From contig OX424564.1 of assembly GCA_949152475.1 (NCBI GenBank), positions 40,422,165-40,486,164 of the forward strand: a stretch of DNA of 64,000 nucleotides. The letters run 5' to 3'. Each line of letters starts with the position of its first letter. Position 1 is the first letter of the stretch. Shown here in pieces: positions 58,362 through 64,000 of this stretch. Made by a program: the position numbers and the translations under genes. Source of the stretch: Terebella lapidaria (lineage: Eukaryota; Annelida; Polychaeta; Terebellida; Terebellidae). The notes below the pieces were generated by a model, which ran no database searches, was not told where the DNA came from, and worked only from the letters and a program-made list of their open reading frames with translations.

Positions 58362-59225
58362 ATGGAAAAGTTAGCTGAACAGATGAAGCAGACAGAATCC
58401 GAAACGGCCCTTCAGGGAGAGGAGGGTGTAGATCAGCCCGGAGTGGTTCCAGCCGAAACACAGATCAGGCAACCCGAAGTACAGCCAAAGAATATTCCGG
58501 TGGAAGCAGCAGAGGTGCGACCCCGAGATGTTCGATCTCGTGTGGCCGAACCGGAGCATCACCTGAAACCTAACAGAGAAGACCCAGACGATCTAGTGAA
58601 CGAGTTGACCCGACCCCTAGCAACCCAGATGGAGGTGTTTAAACAACATCTGAAGGCAACGGAGAAGACACCCCAGCCCGAACCAGTGCATCACCAACCC
58701 AGGGGGAGGGGAGGAGTCAGCCGACTCATGACTTACGACAGGTCTGATCCATGGCCGGAATATGAGGCTCATCTGGACGAGTACGTCCGATTCTTCAGGT
58801 GGACTGAAGTGGAGGAGGCGTCAACTCTTTGTGTCAGCCTGAGGGGAAATGCTCGGAGTGTGCTACTGGACCTGTCACCTGACCAGAGAATGAGCTACCC
58901 AACCGTCCAAGTAGTGCTGAGACAACAATTCTGCCCAGCCGGAAAAACTTTTGTATATCAAGCCAAACTACAGGGGAGACGACTTCAACCAGACGAAGAT
59001 TTGTCGGAGCTAGCCAGGGACGTGAGAAGCAAGAGTTGCCTGGCCTATCCACAGGCCAACCTAAAAACTACCCTAGAGGTGATGATGAAGATGCACTTCT
59101 GCACCAGCTTGAGCAACAGGGACATGCAGTTGTCCGTGTTAAAGAGCCACCCTGAGACGTTGACGCAGGCCCTGGCGTTTGCTACTGAATTTGAAATCAT
59201 TATGCAGACTGATGGCAGCCAGTAG
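58362..59225 (+). pseudogene. Second Gypsy fossil: gag
   Basis: 287-residue frame. A charged N-terminal part with coiled-coil-like composition is followed by the Gypsy capsid-type region: MTYDRSDPWPEYEAHLDEYV, STLCVSLRGNARSVLLDLSP, LRQQFCPAGKTFVYQAKLQG, RRLQPDEDLSELARDVRSK and LTQALAFATEFE. Follows the putative LTR and primer-binding site closely. The element as a whole is broken. Confidence 0.85.
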
Positions 59226-59439
59226 GGGACGTCAAACCAAAGATGACATCCCCGAGTGGAGCAAACAGGTACAAGACCTTCGACAAAAGACCGACAGCAT
59301 TCACAAGCAGTTACAGGAAATAATGGAGCAAATGAATGCCGTACTGCAAAAGTGTGTCCCGAAAAGAAGACGGTGGTGTCAAACTAAAGTGGGTTTCAGC
59401 AAAGAGGAAAGCCGAAACCCGAAAGATAGGACACTCCCA

Positions 59440-59651
59440 TAACCGACAGGTGATCCAGAGACACGGCCCAAGAGGGGAAATTGGCCTTTGTGCGGAGGGA
59501 GCCATATTCGGCCAAAAGTTGAATATGGTGGTCGACACTGGCAGTACCATCACGATGCTCAACCACAGCAAATGGGAGCGCATCAGGCAGCCTGGTATGA
59601 GATTGAAGAAATCATCAGCTCGGTTCACTATTATAGACGGGAGCGGTATCG
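59440..59651 (+). pseudogene. Second Gypsy fossil: protease, cut by a LINE
   Basis: GLCAEGAIFGQKLNMVVDTG then STITMLNHSKW carries the retropepsin DTGS/T active site in the expected place after gag. The reading stops being Gypsy-like where the LINE at 59,652 begins. No RT or integrase of this element follows in the window. Confidence 0.8.
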
Positions 59652-59891
59652 CTCATTAATCAAGATGGCGGGCTCATTAATCAAGATGGCGGCAGGCAAA
59701 CAAAGCATAGCAATTTCTATCTTATTTGATCTTTTGCTGAAATCGTGGATTCCTCCAGATCGATTATTTATGGGGACTAATGTGAATAGCAAAGGGAGTA
59801 CCGACCGTGTAAATCTATTTTTATCGGATATTGCGACGAAGAAGATTGCTTTTGGCCATGGAATCCTCCTCGGCCACCTATTATCGCCCAC

Positions 59892-60345
59892 TTGCCCAGT
59901 GTGAATACTGCAAATCTGTGTGTGACTTTGTCCTTACTAATGTGTGGAGACATTCACCCCTGTCCCAGACCAGCTGTTAAACGGATAGCCTACCAAAATA
60001 TCCCTGCGTCATCTGTCAGAAAGCGGTCCGGAGTAACAGTAAAGCTGTATCTTGCGATGAATGTGACAATTGCGATCTCATATTTGTGCAACAAATGTTC
60101 AGTTCAAGGGCCCACGGATGAATTCTTCAACGAGACGTCAGATACATGTATGTCAGATGTGTCTCGTTGTACTAGTTTTCAATCCGTTGATTGTGATGAC
60201 ATGACTGATCATGTGCATCAATTTAGATGCTTCCAGTGCAGGGGCTTGCATTTCCTACACTTGAACTGCAGAAGTCTGCTTCCCAAACTAGACGAAATTC
60301 GTCTGTTGGCTGCCAACTCCAACGCTGCTGTATTTGGGAATATTG
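59892..60345 (+). pseudogene. LINE N-terminal part: 2A-like motif and PHD-like zinc block
   Basis: MPSVNTANLCVTLSLLMCGD then IHPCPRP resembles the hydrophobic-plus-GDxxxNPGP start found in many CR1-group ORFs, but the terminal NPGP is changed to CPRP, so 2A activity would not be expected. In the neighbouring frame YPCVICQKAVRSNSKAVSCD then ECDNCDLIF is a typical LINE Cys-rich PHD-like block. The frame change between them is one of the breaks. RGLHFLHLNCRSLLPKLDEI at the end opens the endonuclease. Confidence 0.7.
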
Positions 60346-60790
60346 AAAGCTGACTGAACTTTTCAGTACAAGATTCCGAGGTAGATATCCCGGGTTACCA
60401 CGTGGAGCGTAATGATCATTGGAGGACCGGTGGTGGTGTGTGCATGTACATAAGACAGGACCTGTCCTACAATCCAAGGATGGACCTCCGCTCTGTCGAC
60501 TTGCAAACAGTCTGGGTAAATGTCTTGCTACCAAAGTCACGTCCAATCCTGACGGGAGTGTGTTATCGGCCCCCAAAGCAGACAAGTTTCTATGAACTTC
60601 TCAATGAGAGTAATGGTAAAACTGGTTTCGCAGAGTGTGAAACCATTATACTTGGTGACTTTAACACTAATATAGTCTGTACTGGTAATTCCAACAACTT
60701 GTTGCGCAAATCTCTGAATAACTTTATGAGATTATCTGGATTAACACGACTCATTGATGTCCCTACTAGGGTATGTAACCGAAGTGACTG
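60346..60790 (+). pseudogene. LINE APE endonuclease domain
   Basis: DIPGYHVERNDHWRTGGGVC, MYIRQDLSY, VWVNVLLPKSRPILTGVCYR, PP and ETIILGDFNTNIV are the standard AP-like endonuclease blocks (GGGVxxY, GxxYRPP, GDFN). An in-frame stop (TGA at 60,352-60,354) follows NIES, where active relatives read ETWL, and the domain runs into a second frame near 60,785. The nuclease would nick target DNA for target-primed reverse transcription. Confidence 0.8.
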
Positions 60791-61161
60791 AATCTGACAA
60801 GATTCGTCAGTTTGGTGTTTTGAACTTTGGTGTCAGTGACCATCTGCTTACCTACTGTACTCGTAAGAGCAGGAAGTCTGCAATTGATAAACATAATATT
60901 GTTCATATGAAGCACCACACTAAGGAAAAATTTGTAAGTGAACTTGGTAAAGTTAATTGGCCCAACTTCTCTGTTTATCCAGATGTAAACGAAGCTTGGC
61001 TAATGTCTAAAAGCCACTGAGTGTTCTTGACAAGGTTGCTCCGTTAAAACAAATGAGACTGAACTCAGAACTCAGGAGTGGATGACAAGTGATATTCTTG
61101 AGTTGATTAGAAATAGTGATTTCGCAAATCTGGTTCGCCTGAAGACTATCAGAATTTTGTC

Positions 61162-62702
61162 ATGTACAGAATCCAGGTCTGTCATAACAAGAAAAAAGCT
61201 AAGGAAAAGTATTCCACTAACCTAGTTGACGATAACAAAGACATACCTAAGAAGTTCTGGCAGGCACTTAAATCTCTTGGTGTGTCCTCCAAGGCTGTCA
61301 ATAAGAGTAGTAATATTGGTCTCACTATGGGTGACAAACTAAGTTTTGACAAGTCAGCAGTTGCCAATCATTTTAACCAATTTTTTACGTCTGTTGCTTC
61401 TAAACTTATCGAAATGCTGCCAGCTGGCAGTGGAAAATATGGCTTTGAATTTGAATATGAATATTTAAAAAAATATTACTGTTATCTAAATGTTAATCCA
61501 GACGCATTTGTGTTGTCACCTGTTACACAGGATGATATTGTTAAAATATTGTCAAACATGAGTGCCGCAAAAGGAACTGGTTTAGATAATCTACCTGCTC
61601 GATTAATCAAGGATAGTGCCAATGTTATATCTAGGCCTTTGACTGAGATTATAAATTTATCGTTGAGAGCTGGTATTGTACTTGAAGACTTAAAGATTGC
61701 CCGTGTGGTTCCGCTGTACAAGAAAAATAGCAAAACTGAGGTAGGACACTACAGTCCGGTATCCGTACTAAGCATTGTCTCTAAGGTATTTGAAAAAGTA
61801 GTATTTAATCAATTAAACGAACACCTGGTTAAACATAACCTGTTGTATGAACTTCAGTCGTGTTTTCGCTCGTCATATTCCACGGAAACATGTCTAATTC
61901 ATTTGTCTGACTACATAAGAATGTAAGAAGCAATCTATTACCACCAATAGTCAGATTTTGATAATGCCAATAACAAACGTAATATACAACATTTTGCAAC
62001 AAATCAGTGTGATCAGGGTAACTATACAGGCATGGTCATGTTAGACCTGCAGAAGGCATTTGACACTGTTGATCATGGTGTGTTGTTGAATAAGCTTGAA
62101 GCCCTTGGTGCACTGTCAGTAGACTGGTTTAGATCATACCTTACCAATAGAAAACATATGGTGGATATAAATGGCACCTTTTCCGAGGAAATGAATATCT
62201 CATGTGGTGAACCACAAGGTTCCATTCTTGTTTACATTGATGACGTCTGCGGCCGTGAATTGTGAATTGTTACTCTATGCTGACGATTCATCTTTATTGG
62301 TATCAGGTGGTTTCTCACATTGAAATGAAGTTGAGTAATGAACTTTCATGTGTATGCGAATGGTTGAATTACAATAAACTGTCTATTCATCTGGGTAAAA
62401 CGGAATCAATATTATTCATCTCGAAACGTAAGTTGAAAACTATCAATATATAATGTGCAGTGCAATGGAACTGACATTAGATCAAAAGAACAGGCAACAT
62501 ATTTAGGCGTAACGTTAGACCAATCCCTTTCAGGTAATGCTATTGCTGATAAAGTTGTTGCTAAAAGTATTGGTAAGCTTAAATTTCTCTTCAGAAATGC
62601 CCGCCACTTTAACCTGAAAACTAAGAAACTATTGGTTTCAGCCTTGATCCAATGCCACTTCGATTACGCTTGCACATCATGGTACTACGGTGGCTTCTTT
62701 CG
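61162..62702 (+). pseudogene. LINE reverse transcriptase domain
   Basis: Connector PKKFWQALKSLG; RT blocks KGTGLDNLPARLIKDSANVI, LKIARVVPLYKKN, GHYSPVSVLSIVSKVFEKVV, LQSCFRSSYSTETCLIHLSD; then after an ~80-bp insertion MVMLDLQKAFDTVDHGVLLN, CGEPQGSIL, a short deletion where GPLLF is expected, VYIDDV, CVCEWLNYNKLSIHLGKTES and ATYLGVTLDQSLSG. At least three frame changes. Truncated after CHFDYACTSWYYG. Confidence 0.85.
61922..62003 (+). repeat. ~80-bp piece of the ~360-bp repeat inserted in the LINE RT
   Basis: ATGTAAGAAGCAATCTATTA to CAACATTTTGCAAC equals the first ~80 bp of the ~360-bp repeat unit. Removing it in thought leaves the LINE frame running from DYIR to NQCDQGNYTG, so it is an insertion rather than LINE sequence. 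Confidence 0.8.
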
Positions 62703-62743
62703 GCCATAATTTTTTATTTTATTTTCAAGAATTTATGTAAAAT

Positions 62744-63021
62744 TTATGTTGGCGACGAAAATCATTTTAGACGTGACGAAAATCAATTTCATCGTGACGA
62801 AAATTTTTTAAACGCGTTGAAAATCATTTTAAACACAACGAAAATGTTTTAAACGCGTTGAAAATCATTTTAAACGCAACGAAATGTTTTAAACGCAACG
62901 AAAATAGTTTTAAACGCAACGAAAATATTTTGAACACGTTGAAAATCATTTTAAATGCAACGAAAATGTTTTAAACACGTTGAAAATCATTTTAAACGCA
63001 ACGAAAATGTTTTAAACGTGA
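62744..63021 (+). repeat. ~42-bp tandem repeat
   Basis: Alternating GCGTTGAAAATCATTTTAAA and CGCAACGAAAATGTTTTAAA half-units, about 6-7 periods, with AACG/CGTT dyads. Directly follows the truncated LINE. Non-coding. Confidence 0.85.
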
Positions 63022-63654
63022 CTGCAACAGTGCAACAAAAGGGGCACTAGGGGAAGAGGGGGCAAAGCGGGCCATGGGGCAAAGCGGGCCACCCGGCCAC
63101 CCCCTGTAATTACGTCATTGTCATGAATAGTGTTGCTTAGTGACGTCAGTCATATGCGCCGATGAAAGTTCAACAAAAAAGTACACAGTTTTGGTGAAAG
63201 CGGCCAATCGTCTAATGTTTTTCATAAATCAACAAAATAGCATGGTTTCGGTACAAGAAACAATGTAATTATCAACGATAGGTAGAAGTTTATTTCAACA
63301 GCATTGTAAAGATGTATAATACAATTTTATAGCAGGTTTTGTGAAGATAATAACTGTGGATACCGCTATTTACGTTTATTAATCAACTCATCAAATAATG
63401 AATAGTCCATCGATACATATATATTTACCTCAAATAATAGCAGAAGATTATATTCAGTAATAACTATTTGATCAAGGTTTTTTTTAGTTTAAAATGACCA
63501 CATTTTTGCTAGGGGAAGTATGGATGATTTAGAGCGCCATGTGGTGCTTATGGGGATAAAAGGCACCAAATTTGGAGCACCATGTGGAGCGCCATGTAGC
63601 GCTTGTTATTTAATGGGGTAAGATGATGTAGAGGGTTTTGTCAACTATGTAACA
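63022..63654. other. Unclassified DNA, possible DNA-transposon end
   Basis: GGGGCAAAGCGGGCCA occurs twice around 63,060-63,090, resembling G-rich ends of some DNA transposons (inference only). GAGCGCCATGTGG/GAGCACCATGTGG repeats occur at 63,530-63,600. No gene is recognised. Confidence 0.4.
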
Positions 63655-64000
63655 TTAGTACAGTAGTACTTCGTTCAAACGAAGTAGTAATTCGTGCAAA
63701 CGAAGTAGTAATTCGTGCAAACGACTTAGTACTTCGTGCAAACGACTTAGTACTTCGTGCAAACGAAGTAGTAATTCGTGCAAACGAAGTAGTACTTCGT
63801 GCAAACGAATTAGTACTTCGTGCAAACGACTTAGTACTTCGTGCAAACGAAGTAGTACTTCGTTCAAACGAAGTAGTAATTCGTGCAAACGAAGTAGTAC
63901 TTCGTGCAAACGACTTAGTACTTCGTGCAAACGACTTAGTACTTCGTGCAAACGAAGTAGTACTTCGTTCAAACGAAGTAGTAATTCGTGCAAACGAAGT
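63655..64000. repeat. 21-bp minisatellite, runs off the window
   Basis: Unit CGTGCAAACGAAGTAGTAATT and variants (ACTTAGTACTT), about 16 copies. Each junction forms a small dyad ACTTCG..CGAAGT. The 7-codon period keeps a minus-strand frame open (RLHEVLS repeats, 112 residues to the edge), giving leucine-rich heptads that are a by-product of the repeat unless expression is shown. Confidence 0.92.

Larger units (their letters stand above)
59652..62702 (+). mobile_element. CR1-like LINE, 3'-truncated, inserted in a Gypsy protease
   Basis: Starts with two 20-bp repeats CTCATTAATCAAGATGGCGG (59,652-59,691), each holding a YY1-like AAGATGGCGG(C). It then encodes, in more than one frame, a hydrophobic start with LLMCGDIHPCPRP (degenerate 2A-like), a Cys-rich PHD-like block, an APE endonuclease and an RT. 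It ends abruptly at 62,702 after the RT palm/thumb. No 3' UTR or tail. Several stops, frame changes and an ~80-bp insertion show it is dead. Clade assignment (CR1/L2/Daphne group) is from overall style. Confidence 0.8.

Noticed and set aside
61922-62003. Spliceosomal intron in the LINE (starts GTAAG)
   Set aside because: Removing GTAAG..CAG does not restore the frame, and the segment equals the head of a dispersed repeat.

Overview
The window is animal nuclear DNA that is almost entirely transposable elements and tandem repeats. Only three host coding exons are clearly supported. They are consecutive minus-strand exons of CTNNBL1 (beta-catenin-like protein 1), at 23,947-24,114, 23,037-23,140 and 22,765-22,904, with good splice sites and matching phases. 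The many small, tandem-core, hairpin-ended non-autonomous elements, the CR1-like LINE with a 2A-like/PHD-like start, and the Ty3/Gypsy fossils suggest a marine invertebrate, most likely a mollusc. That assignment is inference from repeat style, not proof.

Layout. 1-18,024: a dense mosaic of three repeat families with one shared plan (hairpin-bearing 5' end, tandemly repeated core, GAC-rich microsatellite, 3' terminal hairpin). Family A runs from TTAGCCC to GGTAACCT and has a 134-bp or ~450-bp core. Family B ends in an AAGGCATTTC hairpin. Family C ends in a GTATCC..CCGAAC hairpin. A 492-bp hAT-type MITE with an 8-bp target duplication sits in a family B copy. 18,503-22,737: a 27-bp minisatellite of more than 150 units, open in frames of both strands, in the intron downstream of the last visible CTNNBL1 exon. 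22,765-24,114: the CTNNBL1 exons. 24,115-24,912: a 45-bp minisatellite whose edge supplies the splice acceptor of exon A. 24,916-38,356: more family A copies, many nested in one another at A5T tracts, plus a hAT fragment and a 462-bp snap-back MITE. 38,357-41,287: lower-repeat DNA with two TIR elements. 41,288-45,186: a LINE 3' half split by a ~3-kb palindromic element. 45,187-54,478: a broken minus-strand Ty3/Gypsy fossil, with two extra reading frames beyond its integrase. 54,479-55,807: a 3'-truncated family A copy. 55,938-59,651: a second broken Gypsy fossil (putative LTR, gag, protease), cut by a CR1-like LINE (59,652-62,702). 62,744-64,000: further tandem repeats, ending in a 21-bp minisatellite that runs off the edge.

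How it fits together. CTNNBL1 is the only host gene visible, and its introns appear to be packed with repeats. The most striking signal is in families A and B. Their cores repeat AGGTCA half-sites as DR1 pairs (AGGTCAAAGGTCA) and extended TCAAGGTCA monomers, and the family A tail carries a YY1-like GCCGCCATTTTG. The same elements therefore lay down many copies of nuclear-receptor and YY1 consensus sites. Family A copies also insert into one another at AAAAAT, so the region has grown by repeated self-nesting.
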